A DNA stretch of 64,000 bases, taken from the NCBI GenBank assembly GCA_020723285.1, contig DYJE01000012.1, positions 55,166 to 119,165 on the forward strand. Direction: 5' to 3'. A program made the translations under genes and the position numbers. Positions within the stretch are counted from its first letter, which is position 1, and every line of letters begins with the position of its first letter. The DNA comes from Desulforapulum autotrophicum (lineage in GTDB: Bacteria > Desulfobacterota > Desulfobacteria > Desulfobacterales > Desulfolunaceae). The notes beneath the pieces are model-generated. The model saw nothing but the letters and a program-made list of their open reading frames with translations, ran no database searches and was not told where the DNA came from. Below are positions 55,858-63,860 of the stretch, piece by piece.

Positions 55858-57645
55858 TCAATAATAAAGCACCTCTTCGGCCAACCGGAAATCTTCCGGT
55901 CGTCCGTCGCCGAAATCCCGGATCTTTTCCATCAGATAATGGGCCCGCATCCACATGTGTTTGGCGAAGGTGGGGTTCATTTCAAAACGCGTCGAAGTAT
56001 AAAAAGACCGGATAAGTCCCAGAGTCATCCGCATTTCGAAGGTCTCATCGCCGCTTTCCCGGGCAAACTCCTTGAAAAACCTGTAATAATGCCCGATCAC
56101 GCGATTGAGGTTTTTTCTCTGTTCGTTCTTGAAAAAAGGAAGTCTGAAATAGGAAATCAGGAACACCGAGGCATCCTGGATATAATCACCGGATCGTGAC
56201 CGGAACAGGTCGATATAATGGAGTTTCTGAGTGTCGTGATCGTAGACCACGTTGTTGGTGTTGAAGTCCCCGTGAAGCAGCACTGAAAAAGGAGCGGACA
56301 GTTTCCTTTCCATGCGTTTGCACACCGAAAGCAGATCTTCGGTGGACGCGATTTCAAAATTTTCGATTTTTTTGATTTCACGAATAAAACTCGGATGGAC
56401 CTTGAGCACCGAATCCAGGCGCGACTCCAGCTGAGTCATGAAATCGGCAGGCACGGGGTTTCCGGTTTTCGTGTCCTGCCAGATCACCGTCAGCATGTTT
56501 TCAAGAATGAAGGACGTGTTCCTGATCATTTCCACATCACCGCCCAGCACCACTTCATCCAGGGTGCAGCCGGGAAGAAATTCAACAAGCATGGACGCGT
56601 TGCCGTCCCGTTCGTAATACGCGTAAATTTTCGGAACAAGACCGGGATAGAGCCGATCCCATTTTTCGATGTTATCCTTTTCCTTTCGGACCTTGTTGAC
56701 CGCCCCGGTCTTGAAAATGCCCTGGGCTTTGTAGCCGCCCTGGTCTGCCCTGATCCTTCCGATCTGGCATCCGGAGCGTGACCCCAGAATGGCCCTGAAA
56801 TCGATGTCTTTCAGCGTGCCGTCAAAACCGGATTCGGTCAGTGTTTTTTCAAGGGCCTCGAACTGACGGATCTTGATCCGGTCGCCGATGATGGAAAAAA
56901 TCAGGGCCTCGCCAATGTTGAGAAGCGCGTCACCGATGCGTTCCAGATATCTGAAGATGAAAATGGCCGTAATGTGGTCGGCGATGGTGAATTCCTTGTG
57001 CACCCGGCCAAGGACCCGGTCGAACACAGCCTTGTACAGGGTGTTGGTCCCCATGTCGCTCTTGAAAATCTCGAAGGCCTGGACCGTGTTGTATTTCCTG
57101 AAATATGGAGCGATTTCTCCAAGCACGGAAAGGATCACGGTTTTGTCGAAATAGTGCATGCTGTGCATAATCTGGTCGAAGCTGGCTTTGTACATCCGGT
57201 CCAGGTGCAGCTCCGAATGACAGATTTCAAGGGCCTCGGAAAGTTCCCTGTTCTGAAAGGCGGGTATGACGCGGCTCAGGCTTTTCAGGATCATGTCGAA
57301 CATCCCGGCGTAATCAAACCGCTGGATGAACTCCAGGCTCGTGAGGTACTGGGTCTGACGGGCGATGTTGACGCAGAAATCACCGATGCGCTCCAGATTG
57401 ACGCAGATCACATGAACGGCTCTGGCCCGGTCGATGGCCGTTTCGTCATCCAGCCGGTTGATGTAGGTGAAGCAGAGGTTTTCGATGCTGGTTTTCAGAT
57501 TGTCGATGTAATCATCCTTGGAATTGATCTTTTCCAGCAGCCGCGTGTCCCCGGATCTGAGCAAGTTTGACGCCAGTTTCACTTGGCCTTCGACCTCGAT
57601 GACCTGAAACCTGAAATTCTCTAAGATGGTCGCGAAATCCTGCAT
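55858..57645 (-). CDS. PhoU-domain / aminoglycoside phosphotransferase-like kinase fusion
   Basis: A 595-residue protein. The first about 230 residues are helical repeats like PhoU (LLEKINSKDDYIDNLKTSIE, AVHVICVNLERIGDFCVNIA, FIFRYLERIGDALLNIGEAL; the E-R-I-G-D motif occurs twice), the fold that senses phosphate or PitA/PstB partners. From about 290 to 595 it carries an APH/choline-kinase-type phosphotransferase: the Brenner motif LLHGDFNTNNVVYD (H458, D460, N464) and HYIDLFRSRSGDY (IDL, metal-binding Asp). It lies between the amphi-Trp gene and ATP-grasp gene with gaps of 5 and 13 bases. A kinase tied to a PhoU-like sensor module is unusual. Confidence 0.85.
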   Translation of the reverse strand: MQDFATILENFRFQVIEVEGQVKLASNLLRSGDTRLLEKINSKDDYIDNLKTSIENLCFTYINRLDDETAIDRARAVHVICVNLERIGDFCVNIARQTQYLTSLEFIQRFDYAGMFDMILKSLSRVIPAFQNRELSEALEICHSELHLDRMYKASFDQIMHSMHYFDKTVILSVLGEIAPYFRKYNTVQAFEIFKSDMGTNTLYKAVFDRVLGRVHKEFTIADHITAIFIFRYLERIGDALLNIGEALIFSIIGDRIKIRQFEALEKTLTESGFDGTLKDIDFRAILGSRSGCQIGRIRADQGGYKAQGIFKTGAVNKVRKEKDNIEKWDRLYPGLVPKIYAYYERDGNASMLVEFLPGCTLDEVVLGGDVEMIRNTSFILENMLTVIWQDTKTGNPVPADFMTQLESRLDSVLKVHPSFIREIKKIENFEIASTEDLLSVCKRMERKLSAPFSVLLHGDFNTNNVVYDHDTQKLHYIDLFRSRSGDYIQDASVFLISYFRLPFFKNEQRKNLNRVIGHYYRFFKEFARESGDETFEMRMTLGLIRSFYTSTRFEMNPTFAKHMWMRAHYLMEKIRDFGDGRPEDFRLAEEVLYY

Positions 57646-57650
57646 TCAAA

Positions 57651-57914
57651 TCATCCGATGTTGATGGTTTCACGTTTTTTGTTTTCACTGGTTTCACGCC
57701 AGGAAATGGAAATTTCGATCTTGTTCTTGTCGTCGTTTTTCTTGGCCCGGACCTTGAATTTCACAAAGTTGTTCAGGGGCAGCTCCAGCCTGTCATTCCG
57801 GGAATTCAACGTGATTTTCCCTTTGCCGAAGCCTTCCACCAGGGAAAGAAAATACTGTTTGATGGTTTCCGTGTCCTGGTAGGACTCGTGATCGAAGCGG
57901 TCGATGTTCGCCAT
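57651..57914 (-). CDS. Amphi-Trp domain protein (GAK-like cluster, first gene)
   Basis: An 87-residue protein with ETIKQYFLSLVEGFGKGKIT, NDRLELPL, FKVRAKKN and IEISISW (Trp72), the same domain pattern as the protein at 52368 but without a Cys tail. GAGGGAGAGAACGACC is its ribosome site. It is the first gene after the gap that carries repeat copy D, so it may head the core transcription unit. Confidence 0.83.
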   Translation of the reverse strand: MANIDRFDHESYQDTETIKQYFLSLVEGFGKGKITLNSRNDRLELPLNNFVKFKVRAKKNDDKNKIEISISWRETSENKKRETINIG

Positions 57915-57983
57915 GGTCGTTCTCTCCCTCGTTTTAAGTTAAAATCATGCCGTTTCATTGTCGTATGAATCACTGAACAGCCC

Positions 57984-58046
57984 ATCGTAGGTCGGCTTCT
58001 CGTATGAGAAAGCCGACAAATGACCCCATCCTCATATGCGACACAC
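57984..58046 (-). repeat. Palindromic repeat copy D
   Basis: The palindrome GTCGGCTTCTC / GAGAAAGCCGAC (57991-58017) has a 4-nt loop and flanks matching copy A (ACCCCATCCTCATATGCGAC) and, on the minus strand, the CTACGATGGG of copy B. It sits in the about 150-base gap between the PHP-like gene and the first amphi-Trp gene, so it could influence expression of the core cluster. Confidence 0.75.
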
Positions 58047-58060
58047 GCCTATTATTATGC

Positions 58061-59200
58061 TCATCCGGCCAGCCGTTCACGGTATTCGGAGATAACCCGG
58101 TGCCGGTCCATGCCGGCCAAAATCAGCTTCTTGCTGACGGAGAAATCATCCCATGCCGGTTGATAACCGATTTCCCGGCCCGCCTTCACCGGGTCCTGCA
58201 CGGCCCTGTCCTTGACTTTTTCACCCATGTGGGTGTCGTCGCCCATGAACACCAGAAGCCGCCTGCGTGAAAGCCCGGCCTGCCTGTTTTTCTCATCCAG
58301 AACGGAAATAAGAAAATCCGTGTACCGTTGGGACTGGGGGTTCCACACCTCGTAGCCGTCCACATCGTAATTCGCCAGTAGAACGGGCCAGAACTGCTCG
58401 GGATGGGGAATCACCACGCCGGCACCAAGGGCTCTCGCCTCCTCGATGACTTCCGAGGTCCTGTAGAAATACTGAAGGGAAAACCCCGCCTTGACATGGG
58501 TTTTCACCGCTTTCAGAAAGGCCTGGACCCGCTGGATCAGGGGATCGCCGTAAAGGGGCCGAAGGGTGTCGAAAAACTGGGCGATCACTTTGTTTTTCAC
58601 CATTTCCTTTGGAATGCGGTCCACGTGAACAGAAAGGAAGTGCTCGACTTTTTTCACCTGGGCTGTGACAAATTCCACCAGGTCCCTGTCTGCCCCGGTT
58701 TCCTTCACGGCGGTTTCCATGATCACCGGGTCCGGTTTCGTGATGGCCCTGATATAGTCGTACAGCTGAGACGAGCGGTATTTGAAGGTGTGAGCCAGCA
58801 TCTTCCGCAGAACACCGGCTTTTTCGACATTCGTTTTTTCAAGGTGAATGAGAAGCTGGACTTTCTGGTTAAACCCTCTGGAATAACAGTCAATCTCAAC
58901 CCCGGCGTAATCTCCCACGCATTCGATGACGTTGTGCTGGGTGGGAATGATCAGGGATTCGTTTTGGTTGGGGTAAAGGGCCCCGATGCGCTTTTCAATA
59001 AGTTCGAGGGGGACATGCTCGGGATGCCAGTGAAGGGCCATCACCGAATTCTGCTGCGGATAGGTGGTTTCAGGTTCAATGACCTGCGTGATCTGTTCTT
59101 CGGACAAGGTGTTGGACACCACGGAAAGAAAACGGGTCTCGTCGTCTTCGGTGATCTCACCCAGGGTTTTGGCGGTATGGTCTTGCTGACCCTTATTCAT
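58061..59200 (-). CDS. PHP-like metal-dependent phosphoesterase-fold protein
   Basis: A 379-residue protein that I assign to the PHP-type metalloenzymes from its motif order: HWH (H57, H59) in ALHWHPEH, IPHPEQ (H266), DGYEVWN (E284, N287) and MGDDTHMG (D321/D322, H324). These are the places where PHP enzymes keep metal ligands. A large helical insert separates the first and second motifs. No database family could be confirmed. It starts by an ATGA overlap with the arsenate reductase gene and precedes the amphi-Trp gene. A role in hydrolysing a phosphate ester made by the cluster is inference. Confidence 0.6.
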   Translation of the reverse strand: MNKGQQDHTAKTLGEITEDDETRFLSVVSNTLSEEQITQVIEPETTYPQQNSVMALHWHPEHVPLELIEKRIGALYPNQNESLIIPTQHNVIECVGDYAGVEIDCYSRGFNQKVQLLIHLEKTNVEKAGVLRKMLAHTFKYRSSQLYDYIRAITKPDPVIMETAVKETGADRDLVEFVTAQVKKVEHFLSVHVDRIPKEMVKNKVIAQFFDTLRPLYGDPLIQRVQAFLKAVKTHVKAGFSLQYFYRTSEVIEEARALGAGVVIPHPEQFWPVLLANYDVDGYEVWNPQSQRYTDFLISVLDEKNRQAGLSRRRLLVFMGDDTHMGEKVKDRAVQDPVKAGREIGYQPAWDDFSVSKKLILAGMDRHRVISEYRERLAG

Positions 59201-59631
59201 GATTCGTCCCCGTTTTCATCGACAAAATCCGCGACCACCGTCATGATGGCGTCCCTTATGACACGCACCTTGTCGCGTTTTTCGTCGTCATCGCCTGTGA
59301 CGAGGGCCGGATCGGCGAAGGGCCAGGAAAGGCGTTTCACGATTCCAGGAAAAACCGGGCAGTCTTTTTCCGTATCCGCATCGCATACAGTGATGACGGC
59401 GTCGTAAAGACGGCCCTCCCTGAAAAAGGTGAACACATCCTTGGAAACGTTATGTGAGATGTCGTAGCCGATTTCTGCCATGGCATCCACAACCCGTCTG
59501 TCCACCGGCCTGGGATCCAAGCCCGCGCTTTCGGCAGTAAACCGTCCCCCGCCCAGGGTGTTCAAAAAGGCTTCGGCCATCTGGCTACGGCCGCTGTTAT
59601 GCTTGCAAATGAATAGAACTTTGTTAATCAT
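59197..59631 (-). CDS. arsC: Arsenate reductase, thioredoxin-coupled (LMW-PTP fold)
   Basis: A 144-residue protein with the CX5R loop CKHNSGR (C9-R15) and the two resolving cysteines (C83 in [10 protein letters not shown]91 in DCPVFPG) that distinguish the thioredoxin-type ArsC from tyrosine phosphatases. It would reduce arsenate to arsenite in the cytoplasm. A strong GGAGG site precedes the ATG. No arsR, arsB or acr3 gene is nearby; instead it is fused into an operon with the PHP-like gene (ATGA overlap). Activity as a phosphatase in this setting cannot be excluded. Confidence 0.85.
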   Translation of the reverse strand: MINKVLFICKHNSGRSQMAEAFLNTLGGGRFTAESAGLDPRPVDRRVVDAMAEIGYDISHNVSKDVFTFFREGRLYDAVITVCDADTEKDCPVFPGIVKRLSWPFADPALVTGDDDEKRDKVRVIRDAIMTVVADFVDENGDES

Positions 59632-59660
59632 GGTCTCTCTTCCTCCTGAAGTTGTGAAAC

Positions 59661-59690
59661 ATTAGAAGAGAATTGTTAGATCCGTGTCAT
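59661..59690 (-). promoter_or_regulatory. Candidate promoter of the arsC-PHP unit
   Basis: On the minus strand ATGACA (59690-59685) and TCTAAT (59666-59661), each with five of six consensus bases, are 18 bases apart, about 30 bases upstream of the arsC ATG. Confidence 0.4.
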
Positions 59691-59727
59691 GATTGGGTTA
59701 GAATTTTGGGATTTCTGATGGGAAGGG

Positions 59728-59991
59728 TCAGATGTAATGGTATCTGCAAGAAAGAATGGTTACGTAATCATCATCTACAACATAGACAAGGCGATTGGTG
59801 TCATCAATCCGCCGAGACCAGAAACCGGATAAATGTTCACGAAGCGGTTCAGGCTTGCCGATACCCTCGAACGGCAGCCGCATCACATCCTGAATCAACC
59901 GGTTGATTCGTTTGAGCGTTTTTTTATCCTGGGATTGCCAGTAAACATAATCCGCCCAGGCGTCGTGGGTCCAGGCCAGTTTCCTACTCAT
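59728..59991 (-). CDS. yoeB: YoeB-type mRNA endonuclease toxin
   Basis: An 87-residue toxin of the YoeB/Txe family, a ribosome-dependent mRNA interferase. Features are WTHDAWADYVYWQSQDKKTL, RINRLIQDVMRLPFEGIGKP, SGFWSRRIDDTNRLVYVV and the C-terminal SCRYHY with the catalytic His-Tyr end. It overlaps the antitoxin gene by eight bases (ATGAGTAG), in the normal antitoxin-first order. Confidence 0.95.
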   Translation of the reverse strand: MSRKLAWTHDAWADYVYWQSQDKKTLKRINRLIQDVMRLPFEGIGKPEPLREHLSGFWSRRIDDTNRLVYVVDDDYVTILSCRYHYI

Positions 59992-60238
59992 CGGCCAGAT
60001 CTTGCTCTTTCACATGCCCGTTCTTGTACTGTTCGATGGATCTGGCAAGATGGTCGGCATTGGCGGGGGAGCGCAGCAGATGAAATGTCTCCATATAACT
60101 GTTGAATGTCTCCAGCGACATCACCACCGCATCCTCGGAATCCCTGCGGGTGATGATGGTATAGTCTGCATCCGCGATCACCTGGTCCAGAACAGACTTC
60201 AAATTGTTTCTTGCTTCACTGAAATTGATAATCCTCAT
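59984..60238 (-). CDS. yefM: YefM-type antitoxin
   Basis: An 84-residue Phd/YefM antitoxin that neutralises YoeB and represses its own operon. It begins MRIINFSEARNNLKSVLDQ and continues with TIITRRDSEDAVVMSLETFN, the DNA-binding domain, and ends with a charged tail. GGAGGCGCT before this ATG sets the start. A promoter and TGTAC element lie upstream. Confidence 0.93.
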   Translation of the reverse strand: MRIINFSEARNNLKSVLDQVIADADYTIITRRDSEDAVVMSLETFNSYMETFHLLRSPANADHLARSIEQYKNGHVKEQDLADE

Positions 60239-60265
60239 AGCGCCTCCCGACTTGTTCAATTTATG

Positions 60266-60299
60266 GTACAAGTATATTCGGATTTCCTAAACCTGTCCA
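60266..60299 (-). promoter_or_regulatory. Promoter and TGTAC operator of yefM-yoeB
   Basis: On the minus strand TGGACA (60299-60294), a 17-base spacer and TATACT (60276-60271) form a good sigma-70 promoter. TTGTAC overlaps the end of the -10 and continues downstream (60272-60267), resembling the TGTACA core that YefM binds. Autorepression is expected. Confidence 0.65.
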
Positions 60300-60339
60300 T
60301 CCTTTTGTTCGGCGAAACACGAGGATTCGGGGCACCGAA

Positions 60340-60382
60340 GGGCCATTCATGAATGGCCCCTGCCATTGGCCAATGGCAGGGG
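60340..60382. repeat. Two adjoining perfect palindromes
   Basis: GGGCCATTCATGAATGGCCC (20 bases, 60340-60359) overlaps CCCCTGCCATTGG / CCAATGGCAGGGG (26 bases, 60357-60382). Both are perfect, without loops. They lie between yefM and the end of the phytase-like gene. There is no T-run, so a terminator role is uncertain. CATTCATGAATG also occurs at 395. Confidence 0.7.
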
Positions 60383-60413
60383 CATGCGGGATGCATGATG
60401 GAGACTGATCGGG

Positions 60414-62948
60414 TTATTCAATCCGCCGGTTGGTGGAAACCCTGGGGTTGTAGGATGATGAGAATGACTCTTCACCAAGCCCTTCAGCGATATCTTCCCA
60501 TTTCAGCCACTTGAAGTTGGTCTCCGTGTCGTCGGGATCGGCGGTGGTGTCCATGCCGTCCTGAACGATGAAGGCTCCGTATGGAAACACAGACCCCAGG
60601 GGAATGTTGGTCACGTCGATGCTGTCCGTTTCCTGGACCCCGTCAATGCCGAGGGTGTCGTCCACCACGGCGAATGCTTTGAGGAATGTGTTTTCAACGC
60701 CCACGGCTGTGCGGTTGAAAACGCCGTAGGTGTAGTTGCCCTGGGAGGAGATGAACAGAAACCCTTCCCCGTTGTCCTTGTAATAGAGGGTCATTCCTTC
60801 CAGGTCGGCCACAAGACCGTTGTCGCCCTCTTCGAGAAGCAGGTCGCCTTCAGTGAGAACGAGAACCGGAAAACCGTCGGGTTCGGCGTCAAAGGTGTAG
60901 ATGCCCACGCCCTCCTGGGCCACGTAAGCCTTGCCGTATTCCTGGTCAATGACGAAGCCTTCGGCGTATTCATCGTCGTCACCGGCTTCGAGGGTTATGG
61001 TCCTCACCCTGGTCCAGCCCACGGTATGATCGGGCCTTGCCACCAGTTCGAACTGGGCGCAGTTCCAGGTTCCGTTCTGTGTGGCAAAAGCGTAGACCTT
61101 GCCGCTTACGGGGCTCTTGTAAACCCCTTCGCCGTAGGCGGTGTCCTCGCCAAGCTCCTCGGAGTCGAAGAGCTGTTCACCACTGTTGTCCGTGATGTCC
61201 ACGATGTAGGGAGCCGAAGCCTGGATTCTGTAAATGGCGAACGTGTTGGTCATCCTGTCGGTGAACAGCGCAAGGTCCACCGATGTGCCGTTGAGGTCGA
61301 ATCCGTAGATCACGTCCACGTTGTTGAACCGGATGTTGCCGGGATTGACGTCCGCCAGGGTCTCGCCGCTGATGCCGTAAATCGAGTAACCTGCTTCCTT
61401 CTGGGTGGCGATGACGATGCTTTTCGAAACATCGGTGGGATGGATCCAGAACGCCACGTCATCGGCGTCAGGGTTTTCCATGGTGGTCCGGGCTGTTTCA
61501 AGAACCGGCTTGACCAGCATGGCCGCTGTTTCAGGGATATTGGTTCCGGCGGGTGTCACCGAACCACCTTCCGGTCTGTTTTTCGAACGGTCCGCACGGT
61601 AGGTCATACTGTCCAGTTCCCCGTATGTCCAGGCGTTCAGCGTCACCATCTTGTTGTCTTTGTACCGTGTGGCGGCCTGGATGGCGTAGCTCTCATTCAC
61701 GACGATGTCCGAATAGGATGAGCCGCCCCATCCGACATTGTCGAGAAGCACGGCCTTCGCCGGGAGATCGAGGTCGCCGTCGTTGTCGGTGTCAAGATCG
61801 GTGGTTGAGGAAAGGGTTTCGCCCGGGCTGTAGATCAGGAGCACGGCACGGTCCGAGGATGTCAGGGCCGAGAGGTCGGCGGTCATCGACGAAACAGCGG
61901 AGCCGGGAACGATGTCCGATTCCTGGTCAAGAACAATCGTGATCCCCGTTTCCTTGACGGAGACATCGGCCAGGGAAAGGGTAAGGGCCGGAGTGCCCAT
62001 GGCAGCGGGCGTCAGAATCACCAGATAGATGCCGCTCATATCCTGGGACGCGTTGGACAGCAGTTCGATGTATCTGTCGCCGGTTGTCACCATTTCGTTC
62101 AGCAGAACAAAAGGCGCTTGCCTGAAATTGTGGGTGCCGGGCGTGACCGCCGCTTTGGGCGGCAGGTTGGAACTGGCCTGAAGGGTGTCGTAAAGCCGTT
62201 CGTCCGGCAGTTCCTCATCGTCTTTTTCCGGGTCTTCGTAAATGTCTCCGTTGGCCCAGGCCGCCTGGGACACGGAATCGGCGTTTCCGTAAAACCGGGT
62301 GGCGGCGTCGGGATCACTGGCCGACTGCACAAGCACCGCGTCTGAATACGTCTTTCCACCGGCTTCCCAACCCACGGAATCCAGAATCACGGCGTTTTTG
62401 GGAAGTTCTAAAATCCCGTCGTTGTCCGAATCGAGATCGCTTCCCTGAGTGATGGGTGTGTCGCTCTGAACCAGGAGGAAAGTCACGGCGTCGTGTTCGA
62501 GGATGCCGTCCTTGAACGCCTCACCGTCTTCATCCTCGTCGTAGGTCCTTATGGATTCATCGTTCACCAGGGTTGTGTCCGCATCGGCAGCGTCGTTGTA
62601 TTCCTCGGGGTTCTTGATAAGAACAAGACCGTTTTTCCCGACTTTGACACCGGAAAGGGGCTTGACGTAATCCACATACCCCCAGTCTTCGAAGGGTTTT
62701 TCATCATCACCTTTCTCATCGCCGTCGAGCACCACCATGTAAACGTTTTTCAGGGTTTCAGACGCTTGACCCTTCAGCTCGATAAACTGCTTCCGGTGTT
62801 CGTCCTCCGGGATGTTCACCTTGAATTCGTTGATCACCAGGCCTTGATTGGCCGGATGGATCCGGTCGTCCTTATCACTGCACCCGCCGACGAAGGTTGC
62901 CATGACGGCGGCGCAGAGCAGCAGTCTTTTTGTATTCACTTTTTTCAT
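60414..62948 (-). CDS. Lipoprotein with beta-propeller phytase-like domain and LTD-like modules
   Basis: An 844-residue lipoprotein (signal LLLCAAVMATFVGGC). Two N-terminal modules have the lamin-tail-domain look: LVINEFKVNIPED with FIELKG, and FVLLNEMVTTGDRYIELLS. Residues about 470-840 match beta-propeller phytases: DADDVAFWIHPTDVSKSIVIA, ATQKEAGYSIYGISGE, DVIYGFDLNGTSVDLALFTD and EGMTLYYKDNGEGFLFISSQ. Such phytases are calcium-dependent and release phosphate from phytate outside the membrane. The LTD parts may anchor or bind other surfaces. The ATG at 62948 gives the signal peptide and has AGGA upstream; an earlier ATG at 62975 lacks a site. A TATAAT lies in the 66-base gap upstream. Confidence 0.82.
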   Translation of the reverse strand: MKKVNTKRLLLCAAVMATFVGGCSDKDDRIHPANQGLVINEFKVNIPEDEHRKQFIELKGQASETLKNVYMVVLDGDEKGDDEKPFEDWGYVDYVKPLSGVKVGKNGLVLIKNPEEYNDAADADTTLVNDESIRTYDEDEDGEAFKDGILEHDAVTFLLVQSDTPITQGSDLDSDNDGILELPKNAVILDSVGWEAGGKTYSDAVLVQSASDPDAATRFYGNADSVSQAAWANGDIYEDPEKDDEELPDERLYDTLQASSNLPPKAAVTPGTHNFRQAPFVLLNEMVTTGDRYIELLSNASQDMSGIYLVILTPAAMGTPALTLSLADVSVKETGITIVLDQESDIVPGSAVSSMTADLSALTSSDRAVLLIYSPGETLSSTTDLDTDNDGDLDLPAKAVLLDNVGWGGSSYSDIVVNESYAIQAATRYKDNKMVTLNAWTYGELDSMTYRADRSKNRPEGGSVTPAGTNIPETAAMLVKPVLETARTTMENPDADDVAFWIHPTDVSKSIVIATQKEAGYSIYGISGETLADVNPGNIRFNNVDVIYGFDLNGTSVDLALFTDRMTNTFAIYRIQASAPYIVDITDNSGEQLFDSEELGEDTAYGEGVYKSPVSGKVYAFATQNGTWNCAQFELVARPDHTVGWTRVRTITLEAGDDDEYAEGFVIDQEYGKAYVAQEGVGIYTFDAEPDGFPVLVLTEGDLLLEEGDNGLVADLEGMTLYYKDNGEGFLFISSQGNYTYGVFNRTAVGVENTFLKAFAVVDDTLGIDGVQETDSIDVTNIPLGSVFPYGAFIVQDGMDTTADPDDTETNFKWLKWEDIAEGLGEESFSSSYNPRVSTNRRIE

Positions 62949-63014
62949 CACGCGTCCTTTCTGAATAGTAACCATCTGATTTATTATAATATTGTGTGGG
63001 AAGATGATGAAAAA

Positions 63015-63761
63015 TCAGTTCTGGGAACGGTCACTGTCTCCGGACGGGGCCGCTGCCGATTCCAGTTCCTTTTCCCGATTTTTCTCGATTTTACCCTTGT
63101 ACAGCTGAACCATCTTTTCCATTTCCACTTTCCGGAGCTGGGTCAGGGGTTCAGTGACGGAAAACACCTTGACGATGCCCTTGTTCTTGTACATCTCAAC
63201 CAGATCTTCGCTGATGGTGCACAGGCGCTCGTTGTGTTCACGACACACAGCGAGCTTTTTGGCGGTGCGTTTCAGCTCGCCCTCTTTCTGGCGGATCTGG
63301 CTGTTCAGCTCAGCCACGGCTTTTTCCTGTTTTTTCAGGGCGTCCGCTTTTTCACGGTTGGCGGCGGTAAGGTTTTCACCGGATTTCTTCAGCTGCTCGA
63401 TGGTTTTTGACAGATCAAGAACATTTTTTTTATGGGCCTCTTCCAGCTTGTTCATGTCCGTCCTGAGGGCGTCTTTTTCAGCCAGAACCTTGGCAGCGGC
63501 GTCCTTAGCCTCCTTGATTTTCACTTCCATGCCCCGGAGGATGCCTTCCTGGGACTGTTTGTTTCCCATCAGACTCTGGGCCAGGGTCTTTTCACGGACC
63601 AATTTTTTTTCGACGCGTTCAAGCTTGGAACGCGTGTCGTCCAGCTCAGCTTGAAGGCCGTTCTTGCCCACGTAGAGAAAACCGCAGGCCGAAGCCATGA
63701 TGATGACCACGGCGACAAAGATGCCGCCGTACACAAGGTGGTATTTTTTCTGTTTTTCCAT
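63015..63761 (-). CDS. Membrane-anchored coiled-coil protein
   Basis: A 248-residue protein with one N-terminal helix (LVYGGIFVAVVIIMASACGF) and then an almost continuous coiled coil (about residues 35-180) rich in Lys, Glu and Ala. Two Cys lie in the C-terminal part (LAVCREHNERLCTISEDLVE), a conserved-looking element. No family could be named. It may be a periplasmic spacer or a scaffold. It is upstream of the phytase-like lipoprotein in the same direction. Confidence 0.75.
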   Translation of the reverse strand: MEKQKKYHLVYGGIFVAVVIIMASACGFLYVGKNGLQAELDDTRSKLERVEKKLVREKTLAQSLMGNKQSQEGILRGMEVKIKEAKDAAAKVLAEKDALRTDMNKLEEAHKKNVLDLSKTIEQLKKSGENLTAANREKADALKKQEKAVAELNSQIRQKEGELKRTAKKLAVCREHNERLCTISEDLVEMYKNKGIVKVFSVTEPLTQLRKVEMEKMVQLYKGKIEKNREKELESAAAPSGDSDRSQN

Positions 63762-63818
63762 GGATCACGCTCCTTGGGTTTTCGTTTTGAATCCGTAAAA
63801 AACACATTCATAAATTCT

Positions 63819-63860
63819 TGAACGTCGAACACCCAACGCTCAACATCCAACATCGAATGA
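63819..63860. repeat. Degenerate heptamer tandem repeat
   Basis: Six units of seven bases follow each other: tgaacgt, cgaacac, ccaacgc, tcaacat, ccaacat, cgaatga. An inverted copy of its end (CATTCGATGTTG, 63945-63956, against CAACATCGAATG, 63848-63859) lies about 85 bases to the right. The stretch 63762-64000 has no gene I can support. Confidence 0.6.

Noticed and set aside
59197..59631. An arsenic-resistance operon
   Set aside because: Only arsC is present; no arsR, arsB or acr3 gene is near, and it is coupled to the PHP-like gene instead.
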